A stretch of DNA of 57,947 bases from Parabacteroides sp. (GCA_028707405.1 JAQWBH010000004.1:1-57947); one strand, 5' to 3'; counted from the first letter of the stretch, positions 16,719 through 25,886 are shown. Numbers and translations are program-made. The notes: generated by a model from the sequence alone, not told the origin.

Positions 16719-19238
16719 ATGAGAAGAGAGTTTTGTTTCATTCTACTGTTGTTTCTATCTGTGTTCACCCAAGCACAAACCGGTAGTTCCGGATTTACTA
16801 TTAAAGGGCAGGTTGTCGATTCTTTATCAAATGAATCCGTTCCCTACGTTACGTTGAGAATTTCAGTCGCTTCAGCACCGGCGAAGGTAATAAAGCTATT
16901 AGCCTGTGATGAGGATGGGAGGTTTACGGCATCCATGGCTGCCGGGAAATATATTATGAAAATGGAATCTATAGGGAAGCTCCCTGCAGTAAAGCGCTTT
17001 ACTCTTTCTGGAAATAATAAAGTGCTTGATTTGGGGAAGTTATTGATGAACGATGATACACAGCACTTGAATGAAGTGACGGTAACGGCTCAAAAACCAT
17101 TGGTGAAAGTGGAAGTTGATAAACTGACATACAGCCTGGAAGATGACCCGGAGTCCGTAACCAGTAACGCTCTTGATATGTTTCGCAAAGTACCGATGCT
17201 TACGGTCGATGGCGATGATAACATACAACTGAAAGGTTCCTCCAACTATAAAATATATATGAATGGTAAACCTTCTAATCTACTGAGCGGTAGCAATGCG
17301 TCTCAGGTCTTGAAAAGTATGCCGGCCAGTTCAATAAAAAACATTGAGGTTATCACGGATCCTGGATCCAAATATGATGCCGAAGGAGTGGGAGGTATTA
17401 TTAATATTGTGACAGCAAAAAATGCCATTCAAGGTTATACAGGAAGTGTTCGTGCTAACGTCAGCACACTAGGCCGAATAGGCGGTGGCGGCTATCTTTC
17501 TCTTAAAGCCGGCAAGCTGGGCTTGACAGCTAATTATGGTTATAACCGACAAAACTCTCCTTGGAATGATTCTTATTCTGAACGTATCACCGACAATGAT
17601 ATGCTCACACATACGAAGTCTATTTTGAAAGAGGCAGGACGAAGCAAAAATAAGGGACCGTTTAATTTCGGTAATCTTGAGGCTAGTTATGAGTTCGATA
17701 CATTGAATTTGGTATCGGTTGGTGCCAATCTTTTCAATGGAAATATGAGGAGTATATCGGAACTGCAGGCCGCATTGAATACAATGAATGGTAATGCCAT
17801 ATCTACAATTCCGTTTTACAACTATAATCGTTATAGTAATACAAAAGAAACATTCGGTTCAACAGATATAAATGTGGATTATCAACATTCTACTCATAAA
17901 AAGGATGAGATGCTGACTTTATCATATCGCTTTAGTCATATGCCTAATAATAGCGACGGACATACTGACTTGTCCGATGTAAACAATTACTATCTGGCAA
18001 GTACTTATCCGAAATGGAATGTGAATGATGCTGCCACCAACGAACATACAGCTCAGGTTGATTATACCACACCTACGCTTAAGGATCAGACCTTTGAAAC
18101 CGGTGTAAAGTATATTTATCGTCAAAGCAAGAGCAATACATTGGAGCAGATTTATAACGATTCGACAAAGAGGTGGGAAGATCATTCGCGCGATAACAGT
18201 GACTTCCGTCATACACAGCATATTTATTCGGCTTATTTGGGCTATCTGATCAAAGTAAGCAAGTTTGGCTTTAAGGCAGGTGTTCGTGCAGAGGGTACAA
18301 GTCTTAATGCTAAGTTTGCAAGGAACGCTGGGATGAATTTCAACACCAATTATTTTGATATTGTACCCAATGCGACGTTGACATATCAGCTTGATATGTC
18401 AACGCAACTTCGTTTGGGTTACAACATGCGTATTCAGCGTCCGGGAATCTGGTATCTGAATCCGTATATTGACGACACGAACCCTCAGAATGTTTCTCAA
18501 GGCAATCCTAAGCTGGATTCAGAAAAAAGTAACAATGTCAATTTTAATTTCAGCAAGTTCGCTCAAAAGTTTAGCATTAACGCCAGTCTGACTTATTCAT
18601 TCCTAAACAACTCTATTGAACGGTACAGCGAAGTAGCCAACTTCCCGTCTACCGATCCTCGTTCCAAGTATAATGGCGCTATTTGGAATACTTATGGCAA
18701 CATCGGCAAGAAGCATCAGGTAGGTATGTTCCTTTATGGAAACTGGAACCCTATTCCTCTGTTCCGTATTTATTTGAATGGGGGTATCGATTATTCCAAT
18801 ATCAAGAGTGTCTCAATGAATATGAGCAACGATGGTTTTAGTGAGCGTATTTTTGCTGGGACACAGTTTAATCTTCCCAAAGATTTCCGTATAGATTTGC
18901 AGGGGGGAGCCTTTAGTCCGGGAATTCAATTACAGAGTAAACGTTCGGCCTTTTATTTTGCCGGTGTCAATGTGAACAAAGACTTTTTTAAAAAGAAACT
19001 GACAATTTCAGTCAGTGCTCAGAATCCATTCTGGAAAACGATGAAAATGAAGAATACAACAACCGGAACAGGTTTTGAAAGCACTTCAACGACATGGCGC
19101 AATTCACGTGATTTTCGATTTAGCATCTCTTATCGCTTTGGTACGATGAAGGGACAAATTAAGAAGATACGTCGCGGTATCTCTAATGATGATATGAAAA
19201 GTACCGGTAACAACGAAAGTTCGGGACAGTCTATGTAA
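16719..19238 (+). CDS. Outer-membrane beta-barrel receptor (TonB-dependent receptor-like, OMP_b-brl_3 type)
   Basis: Protein of 839 residues with a signal peptide ending near residue 20 (FTQAQT). A carboxypeptidase-regulatory-like domain (about 27-115) is followed by a plug domain (about 120-230; VTVTAQKPLVKVE, KYDAEGVGGIINI) and a barrel with the long, unsignatured repeats of the OMP_b-brl_3 family. After the barrel there is a basic, Asn/Ser-rich tail of about 35 residues instead of a terminal aromatic residue, which is common in this family. It is not a SusC: there is no SusC plug signature and no SusD partner. The ligand is unknown; such receptors are often linked to metal, peptide or small-molecule uptake. 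Confidence 0.88.
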   Translation: MRREFCFILLLFLSVFTQAQTGSSGFTIKGQVVDSLSNESVPYVTLRISVASAPAKVIKLLACDEDGRFTASMAAGKYIMKMESIGKLPAVKRFTLSGNNKVLDLGKLLMNDDTQHLNEVTVTAQKPLVKVEVDKLTYSLEDDPESVTSNALDMFRKVPMLTVDGDDNIQLKGSSNYKIYMNGKPSNLLSGSNASQVLKSMPASSIKNIEVITDPGSKYDAEGVGGIINIVTAKNAIQGYTGSVRANVSTLGRIGGGGYLSLKAGKLGLTANYGYNRQNSPWNDSYSERITDNDMLTHTKSILKEAGRSKNKGPFNFGNLEASYEFDTLNLVSVGANLFNGNMRSISELQAALNTMNGNAISTIPFYNYNRYSNTKETFGSTDINVDYQHSTHKKDEMLTLSYRFSHMPNNSDGHTDLSDVNNYYLASTYPKWNVNDAATNEHTAQVDYTTPTLKDQTFETGVKYIYRQSKSNTLEQIYNDSTKRWEDHSRDNSDFRHTQHIYSAYLGYLIKVSKFGFKAGVRAEGTSLNAKFARNAGMNFNTNYFDIVPNATLTYQLDMSTQLRLGYNMRIQRPGIWYLNPYIDDTNPQNVSQGNPKLDSEKSNNVNFNFSKFAQKFSINASLTYSFLNNSIERYSEVANFPSTDPRSKYNGAIWNTYGNIGKKHQVGMFLYGNWNPIPLFRIYLNGGIDYSNIKSVSMNMSNDGFSERIFAGTQFNLPKDFRIDLQGGAFSPGIQLQSKRSAFYFAGVNVNKDFFKKKLTISVSAQNPFWKTMKMKNTTTGTGFESTSTTWRNSRDFRFSISYRFGTMKGQIKKIRRGISNDDMKSTGNNESSGQSM

Positions 19239-19266
19239 TAGTAGAAAATACTATAGGTTATTATGG

Positions 19267-19297
19267 AGTCGATTCTTGTGAATCGACTTTGTTTTTA
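19267..19297 (+). terminator. Intrinsic terminator of the barrel receptor gene
   Basis: 9-bp stem (19267-19275 with 19280-19288), 4-nt loop TTGT, followed by TTGTTTTT. It lies about 30 bp after the stop codon. Confidence 0.85.
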
Positions 19298-19305
19298 TGG
19301 AGGTC

Positions 19306-19336
19306 TTTGATTCTTTGAATAAAAACCTTACTTTTG
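19306..19336 (+). promoter_or_regulatory. Promoter of the exported phosphodiesterase gene
   Basis: TTTG at 19306-19309, 19-nt spacing, and TACTTTTG at 19329-19336. Both boxes and the spacing fit the Bacteroidetes housekeeping promoter. It begins just after the preceding terminator and gives a leader of about 60 nt. Confidence 0.75.
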
Positions 19337-19402
19337 TTGATGTAAAAAATGTATCAGAACGGATGCATCATGTTTCGAGCAATTTGTAAATGGAAAACAT
19401 AC

Positions 19403-20305
19403 ATGAAAACAAGTAAATTGATTTGGGTACTGGCGATATTAGTTCTATGCTCAAGCAGTATGTACGGCGGTGGTTGGAAAGCCAAACACGTAGTATTAAT
19501 AGGTCTGGACGGTTGGGGCGCTTATAGTGTAAAGAAAGCCAACATGCCTAATGTAAAGAGACTAATGGCTGAAGGGTCTTATACACTTAAGAAACGTTCG
19601 GTACTTCCTTCGTCGAGTGCTGTAAACTGGGGTTCAATGTATATGGGTGCCGGTCCGGAGCTTCATGGATACACTGAATGGGGTTCGAAAGTGCCAGAGC
19701 TACCTTCGCGCGTAACGGATGAAGATGGTATTTTTCCGACGATTTTCGGACTATTGCATCGTGCTTATCCAAAGGCCGAAATCGGCTGTATCTGCGAGTG
19801 GGATGGAATCCGCTATGTTGTCGATACATTGGCTTTGAACTTTGATAAGCATGTTGAGAATGCTTTGGATAATCCAACTGAAACGGCTCGCGTTGCCGTG
19901 GAATATATTAAGAGAGCTAAACCGACCTTGGTAAATATTGTATACGACGAACCCGATCATGTTGGTCACAAGATAGGTCATGACACCCCTGCCTATTACG
20001 ACAAGATGGCTGAACTCGACGGTTATATTGGACAAATTATTCAGGCCGTAAAAGAGGCCGGTATCTATGATGAGACTATCTTTATCGTCACAGCAGATCA
20101 TGGTGGAATCAACAAAGGGCATGGTGGAAAAACTATGCTTGAGATGGAAACCCCGTTTATCATCTGTGGCAAGAATGTCAAGAAAGGCTATGAGTTCACC
20201 GAAAGCATGATGCAGTTTGATTGTGCTTCAACAATTGCTTATATCTTTGGATTGAAGCAGCCACAAGTATGGATCGGCCGTCCGATGACACAGGTATTTA
20301 AATGA
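19403..20305 (+). CDS. Exported type I phosphodiesterase / nucleotide pyrophosphatase family protein
   Basis: Alkaline-phosphatase-superfamily hydrolase of 300 residues. The start at 19403 (MKTSKLIWVL) gives a proper signal peptide; the frame is open to 19349 but the extra residues are not signal-like. Zinc-binding and catalytic elements are LIGLDGWG, PSSSAVNWGSM (the central serine region carries the nucleophile), DEPDHVGH, TADHGG and GHGG. At about 280 mature residues it is a compact member of the family. It should release phosphate or nucleoside monophosphates from phosphodiesters in the periplasm. It sits between an outer-membrane receptor and a POT-family importer, so a small nutrient-scavenging group is plausible. 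Confidence 0.9.
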   Translation: MKTSKLIWVLAILVLCSSSMYGGGWKAKHVVLIGLDGWGAYSVKKANMPNVKRLMAEGSYTLKKRSVLPSSSAVNWGSMYMGAGPELHGYTEWGSKVPELPSRVTDEDGIFPTIFGLLHRAYPKAEIGCICEWDGIRYVVDTLALNFDKHVENALDNPTETARVAVEYIKRAKPTLVNIVYDEPDHVGHKIGHDTPAYYDKMAELDGYIGQIIQAVKEAGIYDETIFIVTADHGGINKGHGGKTMLEMETPFIICGKNVKKGYEFTESMMQFDCASTIAYIFGLKQPQVWIGRPMTQVFK

Positions 20306-20351
20306 GTTCCTTTCTGAAAAAGTATTTCTTTTTTGGAAAAACAGTAAAAAG

Positions 20352-20403
20352 TACATTTATTTCTATCAAAAAGTAGCAGAATGATAGAAATAAATGTATT
20401 TTT
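20352..20403 (+). terminator. Strong hairpin terminator after the phosphodiesterase gene
   Basis: Perfect 17-bp stem (20352-20368 with 20382-20398), 13-nt loop, followed by TTTTT. It separates the phosphodiesterase gene from the transporter gene, so the latter needs its own promoter. Confidence 0.8.
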
Positions 20404-20431
20404 ACATCAGATATGAAAAACAAATGAGGAT

Positions 20432-21865
20432 ATGAGTATGTTGAAGAGTTTTCCTAGAACTTTTTGGGTCGCCAATGGAATAGAGTTGTTTGAACGCTGG
20501 GCATGGTACGGCTTTTTTATGCTGTTTGCAAACTATCTGACTGGTTCGTCCGATGCTGGTGGTCTTGAATTTTCACAAGCACAAAAAGGAATACTGATGG
20601 GTGTAGGTACGGGGATCCTGTATTTTCTGCCAGTGCTTACGGGAGCCATTGCTGACCGCTATGGATATAAGAAGGTGCTTTTTCTTGCTTTCCTCGTTTA
20701 TATTTCTGCATTTATTCTCCTTCCGATGTTTTCTACATTCACCGGTGTATTCTTGATGTATCTTTATCTGGCTGTCGGTGCGGCGCTTTTCAAGCCGATT
20801 GTTTCTGCTACAGTCTCTAAGGTTACAAATGAAAGTAATTCGTCTATCGGTTTTGGTATTTATTATATGATGGTGAATGTCGGAGCTTTTCTCGGGCCAT
20901 TGGTGACATTGCTTTTTAAAAGTTCTTCGTATCTCATTTTTTATGTTTCGGCCGGATTTATTGCGATGAACTTCATCCTTCTGTTCTTTTACAAGGAACC
21001 TGGCAGGAGGGAACGTCAGGATGCAGAAAATTTGATGTCTACTTTTGCTGCGATCTTTCGGAATATGGGAAGCATTCTGAAGGATACCAAGTTTCTGATT
21101 TTTCTGCTTATTATTGCAGGCTTTTGGACGATGTATAACCAGCTGTTTTTTACATTACCTGTTTTTATTTCGCAGTGGGTTGATACGAGCATGCTTTATT
21201 ATTTTTTTCATCAGTATGCACCGTTTATCAGTAAGAACTATAGTCTGTCGCCTGGAGTAATGGATCCTGAGTTTATTACTAATATGGACTCTATGTTTAT
21301 CATCCTCTTTCAGGTCTTGGTATCGAGTATAGTGATGCGACTAAAACCACTTCGTTCAATGATGTCAGGTTTTTTGGTTTGTGCCATTGGTATGTCATTG
21401 ACATTGGCGTTTAATAATGTGTTTTATACGATAACCGCTCTGTTCTTCTTTTCGTTTGGAGAGATGGCAGGTTCTCCTAAAATTACTGAGTATATCGGCA
21501 GCATTGCGCCTTCCGACAAGAAAGCACTTTATATGGGTTATTCGTTTATTCCGATGTGTCTAGGAAATGTGATGGCCGGGATTATTTCAGGCACCGTTTA
21601 TCAGCATCTTTCCGACAAAGTATCTATGGTTCGTGAGTTGGCAGTCGATAAAGGGCTTCAGATTACCGACGGGCTGTCCAATAACGCCTATTTTGAAGAG
21701 GTTGCCAAGCAATTGAATATGACACCCGACGCACTAACCCAAATGCTTTGGCAGCAATATCATCCGTCGCGCATCTGGATTGTCGTACTTTCGATAGGTG
21801 TTGGCGCCGCTTTGTTACTGTATGTCTATGACCGTCTCACTTCACGGATGAAGTCCCAGAAGTAA
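20432..21865 (+). CDS. POT/PTR-family (MFS) peptide transporter
   Basis: Proton-coupled oligopeptide transporter of 477 residues with about 12-14 membrane helices. Family signatures are the ERWAWYGFFMLFANYL segment near the N-terminus (about 20-35; the family consensus is ExxxYYG), ADRYGYKK in the first cytoplasmic loop, and GIYYMMVNVGAFLGP (about 142-156), the PTR motif. Substrate is probably di- or tripeptides. The start could also be the ATG two codons downstream. No clear TAnnTTTG box is seen between the preceding terminator and the start. Confidence 0.88.
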   Translation: MSMLKSFPRTFWVANGIELFERWAWYGFFMLFANYLTGSSDAGGLEFSQAQKGILMGVGTGILYFLPVLTGAIADRYGYKKVLFLAFLVYISAFILLPMFSTFTGVFLMYLYLAVGAALFKPIVSATVSKVTNESNSSIGFGIYYMMVNVGAFLGPLVTLLFKSSSYLIFYVSAGFIAMNFILLFFYKEPGRRERQDAENLMSTFAAIFRNMGSILKDTKFLIFLLIIAGFWTMYNQLFFTLPVFISQWVDTSMLYYFFHQYAPFISKNYSLSPGVMDPEFITNMDSMFIILFQVLVSSIVMRLKPLRSMMSGFLVCAIGMSLTLAFNNVFYTITALFFFSFGEMAGSPKITEYIGSIAPSDKKALYMGYSFIPMCLGNVMAGIISGTVYQHLSDKVSMVRELAVDKGLQITDGLSNNAYFEEVAKQLNMTPDALTQMLWQQYHPSRIWIVVLSIGVGAALLLYVYDRLTSRMKSQK

Positions 21866-21910
21866 CTATTATTTATTGTATGGATATGACTTATTTTTTA
21901 GTTTGTCAGT

Positions 21911-22183
21911 TTATAAGGAAAATCCAAGCCATAAAGAAATCATAAAAGTATGGTCGTTATCAGTTTTGTTTTTGAACATATGCCTCAATGTAGACAGATA
22001 GCTGGAAGCGCTATCTATTAGGTAGTGATTTAAATGATAGTTTATGCCGACAGTTGTTTTTAATGAGTAATTCATCTGCTTCACTCGGTCGTAGTCGGTG
22101 ATCTCGTTATTGCCAACATTGATGGTCAGTTGTGGTCCGATTCATCCATAAATAGTTACTCTAGGAAGATCATGTTGTACGAT
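21911..22183 (-). pseudogene. Degraded C-terminal fragment of an outer-membrane beta-barrel gene
   Basis: The minus strand carries a reading frame ending at 21911-21913 that translates to an outer-membrane-like C-terminus: IGPQLTINVGNNEI, then TTVGINYHLNHYLI, ending in LWLGFSL before TAA. The alternating polar/hydrophobic pattern and terminal strand fit a barrel. The same frame continues upstream for about 13 codons past an in-frame TGA at 22142-22144 (context VTIYG*IGPQL, probably a former Trp) and then reaches another stop at 22184-22186. No start codon or signal peptide is present. It fills most of the 322-bp gap between the transporter and fucosidase genes and looks like a decaying remnant. 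Confidence 0.65.
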
Positions 22184-22246
22184 TCACTTGTTGGTTATTA
22201 ATTGCAAAATAATTGATCTGTGTGCGGTACAAACGTCAATAATGCT

Positions 22247-22254
22247 TACATTTG
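22247..22254 (+). promoter_or_regulatory. -7 promoter element of the alpha-fucosidase gene
   Basis: TACATTTG, an exact -7 consensus match, 29 bp before the ATG at 22284. No clear -33 TTTG is seen at the usual distance. Confidence 0.6.
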
Positions 22255-22283
22255 TCCATCATAATATTAAAATAATCTGTTTC

Positions 22284-23636
22284 ATGAGAACATTTAAATC
22301 AATTTTGCTGACAGCGATTGCCACAACAATGTTTGTAGGTTCGATGCAGGCACAACTTCCGAAAGAAACGGAGGTACAGAAAACCGAACGTTTGCAATGG
22401 TGGACCGATGCACGTTTCGGGATGTTTATTCACTGGGGTTTGTATGCGCTTCCGGCTCGCCATGAGTGGGTAAAGAATCAGGAACGTATTACTACTGAAG
22501 ATTATCAGAAGTATTTTGATCATTTCAATCCCGATATGTTCGATCCGAAAGCATGGGCAAAGATGGCTAAGGAGGCGGGAATGAAATATGTAGTTATCAC
22601 ATCAAAACATCATGAAGGATTCTGCCTCTGGGATTCAAAATACACCGATTATAAGGCGACTAATACGCCTATAAAGAAAGACTTGCTCAAGGAATATGTG
22701 GATGCTTTCCGTGCTGAAGGTCTGAAGGTCGGTTTTTACTATTCATTATTGGATTGGCATCATCCTGATTTTACGATCGATCGGAATCACCCGCAGCGCT
22801 TGGGCGAAGAGGCAACAGAGGCCGACTATGCTAAGCTGAACAAAGGAAAAGATATGGCCAAATATCGTCAGTATATGAAGGATCAGGTTACCGAGCTGCT
22901 CACGAACTATGGTAAGATCAGCATCATCTGGTTTGATTTTTCTTATCCTGGCAAGAATGGTAAAGGACACAAAGACTGGGATTCGGAAGAGTTATTGAAA
23001 CTGGCTCGTAAACTGCAGCCGGGCATCATCGTCGACGATCGTTTGGACTTGAAAGACGTCGAAGGTGGTTGGGATTTTACAACGCCAGAGCAGTATAAGG
23101 CTGACAAATGGCCGGAATATAATGGCAAACGCGTACCATGGGAAACCTGTCAAACTTTTTCCGGTTCGTGGGGATATTATCGTGATGAGCATACTTGGAA
23201 AAGCCCGGCTCAGCTGCTCGAATTATTGATTGAATCAGTTAGCAAGGGTGGAAACCTGTTGCTCAATGTAGGCCCTACAGCACGCGGTGTTTTTGATCAA
23301 CGAGCTCAAGACCGCTTGAAAGCTATGGGCGATTGGATGAAGTTCAACAACCGTTCTATTTATGAATGTACCGAAGCACCGGCCGAGTTTAAAGCGCCGG
23401 CTAATACTCTGCTTACTTACAATCCGAAAACAAACAGACTGTATATTCACTTGCTCGACTATCCTATGGGCAGTATGAGCGTTGCTTTTGGTGATAAGAT
23501 TGATTATGTACAGTTCCTGCATGATGCTTCCGAAATTAAGATGAAGAAGAATGGTGACGGTTCATGTATTCTTTTGCTTCCGATAGAGAAACCGAATACT
23601 GAGATCCCGGTTTTGGAAGTGTTCCTGAAAAAATAA
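22284..23636 (+). CDS. GH29 alpha-L-fucosidase
   Basis: Exported retaining alpha-L-fucosidase of 450 residues. The start at 22284 gives the signal peptide MRTFKSILLT...SMQAQ; the longer frame from 22188 would begin upstream of the promoter. GH29 hallmarks are WWTDARFGMFIHWG (39-52), TSKHHEGFCLWDS (106-118) and IIWFDFSYPG (214-223), in which D218 is the probable nucleophile. A short beta-sandwich domain ends the protein. It removes terminal fucose from host or plant glycans. It is monocistronic, between its own -7 box and a bidirectional terminator. Confidence 0.95.
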   Translation: MRTFKSILLTAIATTMFVGSMQAQLPKETEVQKTERLQWWTDARFGMFIHWGLYALPARHEWVKNQERITTEDYQKYFDHFNPDMFDPKAWAKMAKEAGMKYVVITSKHHEGFCLWDSKYTDYKATNTPIKKDLLKEYVDAFRAEGLKVGFYYSLLDWHHPDFTIDRNHPQRLGEEATEADYAKLNKGKDMAKYRQYMKDQVTELLTNYGKISIIWFDFSYPGKNGKGHKDWDSEELLKLARKLQPGIIVDDRLDLKDVEGGWDFTTPEQYKADKWPEYNGKRVPWETCQTFSGSWGYYRDEHTWKSPAQLLELLIESVSKGGNLLLNVGPTARGVFDQRAQDRLKAMGDWMKFNNRSIYECTEAPAEFKAPANTLLTYNPKTNRLYIHLLDYPMGSMSVAFGDKIDYVQFLHDASEIKMKKNGDGSCILLLPIEKPNTEIPVLEVFLKK

Positions 23637-23653
23637 GTTTTCTACAATAGAAT

Positions 23654-23714
23654 AAAAGCCTTCTCTTCAGATTGCCAATTTCCGATTGACAGTTGAAAAG
23701 AGTAGGCTTTTTTT
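23654..23714. terminator. Bidirectional terminator between the fucosidase and LytTR genes
   Basis: 14-nt arms with one mismatch (23654-23667 with 23698-23711), T-run on the plus strand and TTTTATT on the minus strand. It lies between convergent genes and overlaps the stop codon of the LytTR gene. Confidence 0.8.
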
Positions 23715-24558
23715 AATGAGTGATGAACCAGCTCGTCACCTTTTCGCTGTATGTTCTTGAGATAGGAATATCCGACACCCCTTCGATGCCGAAATCGATG
23801 TAAGCACCATCTTTTTCTCTGCGGATCATCTTTACCTGGTCGAAATTTACCATGAATGAACGGTGGCAGCGTAGTACGTTTGTGTTTTCCAATGATTCTT
23901 CAATAGCCTTCAGCGTATTACGGAGCATAAACTTTGTCAAGACGCCTTTATTCAGGTACCAGACGCATACGTAGTTGTCCGCCGATTCCAGATAAAGCAG
24001 ATTCGTCCCTTTGATGGAAAGGCGCAGTTCGTTTTTTTCGTCGTAGAAAGAGAATACATCTTGTTTACCTGCTGCTTCAATCTTTTCTTCTGCAAGTAGC
24101 GACAATTGACGTTCTTTTTCCTTATAAGAAAAATATAGATGTAGCGCTGAATAGGGCAAGAGTAGCACCAAGCTGGTATTGATGGCCGATTCTTTAAAAG
24201 CGGCCATGTATTCGCGTTCGGGATTAAGTGAAATGGTGTAGATGGTGTAAAATAGGGACATGAAGAAAATTTCCAGAAAAATCCACAAAGCATAACCACT
24301 ATAAGTGATGTCGTGTTTTCGTCCCCAGTAATACATAATGATACGACTGATGACAACTACCAATACGCCGGTCAGAATAATCAGGCTCGAAAAGATGAAG
24401 AATTTGAATTCTGATACGTTGTACCATGCTAATGAGCTGAACGGTTTATAAATGTTGATGAATACCAGAGCAAATAATGCTGTTAACAGAATAAGGCGAA
24501 TAATATTCTGTTTTTCGTAGATGTAGGATGGTATCTTTTTATGATCTTGATAGTTCAT
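23713..24558 (-). CDS. Membrane-bound LytTR-family transcriptional regulator
   Basis: Regulator of 281 residues. About four membrane helices lie in the first 160 residues, a short coiled segment (EKERQLSLLAEEKIEAAG) follows, and a LytTR DNA-binding domain occupies the last ~100 residues (NLLYLESADNYVCVWYLNKG, LRCHRSFMVNFDQV). No receiver domain is present, so a signal is probably sensed by the membrane part itself. The frame runs to 24612, but the -7 box at 24580-24587 lies inside that stretch, so the ATG at 24558 is chosen. It is divergent from an alpha/beta-hydrolase-like gene, a likely target. Confidence 0.87.
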   Translation of the reverse strand: MNYQDHKKIPSYIYEKQNIIRLILLTALFALVFINIYKPFSSLAWYNVSEFKFFIFSSLIILTGVLVVVISRIIMYYWGRKHDITYSGYALWIFLEIFFMSLFYTIYTISLNPEREYMAAFKESAINTSLVLLLPYSALHLYFSYKEKERQLSLLAEEKIEAAGKQDVFSFYDEKNELRLSIKGTNLLYLESADNYVCVWYLNKGVLTKFMLRNTLKAIEESLENTNVLRCHRSFMVNFDQVKMIRREKDGAYIDFGIEGVSDIPISRTYSEKVTSWFITH

Positions 24559-24579
24559 GAAATGCATTTTTATTGGAAA

Positions 24580-24587
24580 CAAATGTA
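24580..24587 (-). promoter_or_regulatory. -7 promoter element of the LytTR gene
   Basis: The minus strand reads TACATTTG, an exact TAnnTTTG match, 21 bp before the chosen ATG. No TTTG lies at the usual -33 distance, which may point to activator dependence. Confidence 0.55.
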
Positions 24588-24678
24588 CGATATTTCTTTG
24601 AACGTTCGCCACGCATTTGAATATTTCATCCCTAAATGCGACTTTATGTCCCTAAAAAAGGGTGTATATACCTTTTAT

Positions 24679-24709
24679 TTTGAAGCTTCATTATTGTGTT
24701 GTTTTTTTG
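24679..24709 (+). promoter_or_regulatory. Promoter of the alpha/beta-hydrolase-like gene
   Basis: TTTG at 24679-24682, 19-nt spacing, and TTTTTTTG at 24702-24709 (one mismatch to TAnnTTTG). The ATG at 24717 is only 8 bp downstream, so the message would be nearly leaderless unless the ATG at 24729 is used. Confidence 0.5.
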
Positions 24710-24716
24710 CAGAAAA

Positions 24717-25874
24717 ATGAATGATATAATGAATATTTCAGTTCGTACAAAACAATTGAGCCGCCTGTTTTCTTTCGAGAAAAAGGTGCTTTTGGATGAT
24801 TCGCCTGTTGAAATGCTTCCGTTTCATTTTACAGAGATGTTGGGGTTGTCTGAGATTGATACATTTCAGCAGGATCTTGCCATAACAGGATTCTGTAGCG
24901 ACAAAGATAATATGATCAAGGAAAATAAATCTTTCTCTTATGTTATTTTTGCACCGTCAGGGTGCGAGAAATTTAACAAGGCCATCATTTTATTACACGG
25001 ATTGAACGAACGTAGTTGGGAAAAGTATCTGGCATGGGCCGAGTATTTGGTCAGACAGACAGGCAAACCGGTTATTTTATTTCCCATATCTTTTCATATG
25101 AATCGTACACCGATGGGATGGTGCAACCCGCGCGAAACACTCAAGTGGGTTAATGTGCGTAAAGAAAAAGAGGAGCAACTGAGTAATGCTACTTTTGCAA
25201 ATGTTGTATTAAGCAGTCGTGTAACAATTGATCCGTTGCGTTTTTATGCTTCCGGCAGACAGTTTATTTATAATATTCTTCAATTGGTACGCACAATAAA
25301 GAATGGTATTCATCCATTGTTTGTTGAAGATACATCTATTAGTTTTTTTGCTTATTCTATTGGGGCAATGTTATCGCAGATTCTGTTTATTGCAAACCCG
25401 GATCAGTTGTTTGGCAATATGCGGTTGTTTATGTTCTGTGGAGGCTCTATTTTTAGCGAGATGAATGGTAATGCACGCGATATAATGGATAATGTGGCAT
25501 TTGGTAAGTTACTTCAATATTATCATCATGATTTTATTGAAAGGCGTCCATTACCCCCTTCATTTAAAAATGATAATCTGGAACAGGCTTTTAAGGCGAT
25601 GATTTGTCCTGAAGTAATGAAAAGCAAGCGCGAAGATTTCTTTAACAGTGCCGCAGACCGAATTCGTATCATTTCTTTGAAAAATGATGTCGTAATGCCC
25701 ACATTTGGAATTATTGATGCATTGGGAAAGTGCTCTGATGTAATATTGGAGGAGAAGGATTTTCCATTTCCATATTCTCATCAATGGCCGTTTCCGCTCT
25801 ATTCAAAGACTGACCCGGAAGTGATTGAACAATGTTTTAAAAGTGTTTTTGATAAAGTGGCAGCATTCCTTTGA
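24717..25874 (+). CDS. Alpha/beta-hydrolase-fold protein, probably DUF6051 family
   Basis: Protein of 385 residues without a signal peptide. The alpha/beta-hydrolase pattern is visible: a strand plus oxyanion loop AIILLHGLNERSWEKYL (about 89-105), and a nucleophile-elbow-like FFAYSIGAML with serine near residue 214 (Ala in place of the first Gly of GxSxG). A late His-containing segment, FPYSHQWPF, could complete a triad. I believe this matches DUF6051, a Bacteroidetes family of unknown function; the family name is from memory. The start may be 24717 or 24729. It is divergent from a LytTR regulator. Confidence 0.75.
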   Translation: MNDIMNISVRTKQLSRLFSFEKKVLLDDSPVEMLPFHFTEMLGLSEIDTFQQDLAITGFCSDKDNMIKENKSFSYVIFAPSGCEKFNKAIILLHGLNERSWEKYLAWAEYLVRQTGKPVILFPISFHMNRTPMGWCNPRETLKWVNVRKEKEEQLSNATFANVVLSSRVTIDPLRFYASGRQFIYNILQLVRTIKNGIHPLFVEDTSISFFAYSIGAMLSQILFIANPDQLFGNMRLFMFCGGSIFSEMNGNARDIMDNVAFGKLLQYYHHDFIERRPLPPSFKNDNLEQAFKAMICPEVMKSKREDFFNSAADRIRIISLKNDVVMPTFGIIDALGKCSDVILEEKDFPFPYSHQWPFPLYSKTDPEVIEQCFKSVFDKVAAFL

Positions 25875-25886
25875 CAATCAATAAAA

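Noticed and set aside
20352-20403. 17-bp inverted repeat as a recombination or invertible-promoter site
   Set aside because: It is followed by a T-run and lies between a stop codon and the next gene with no recombinase nearby; a terminator fits better.
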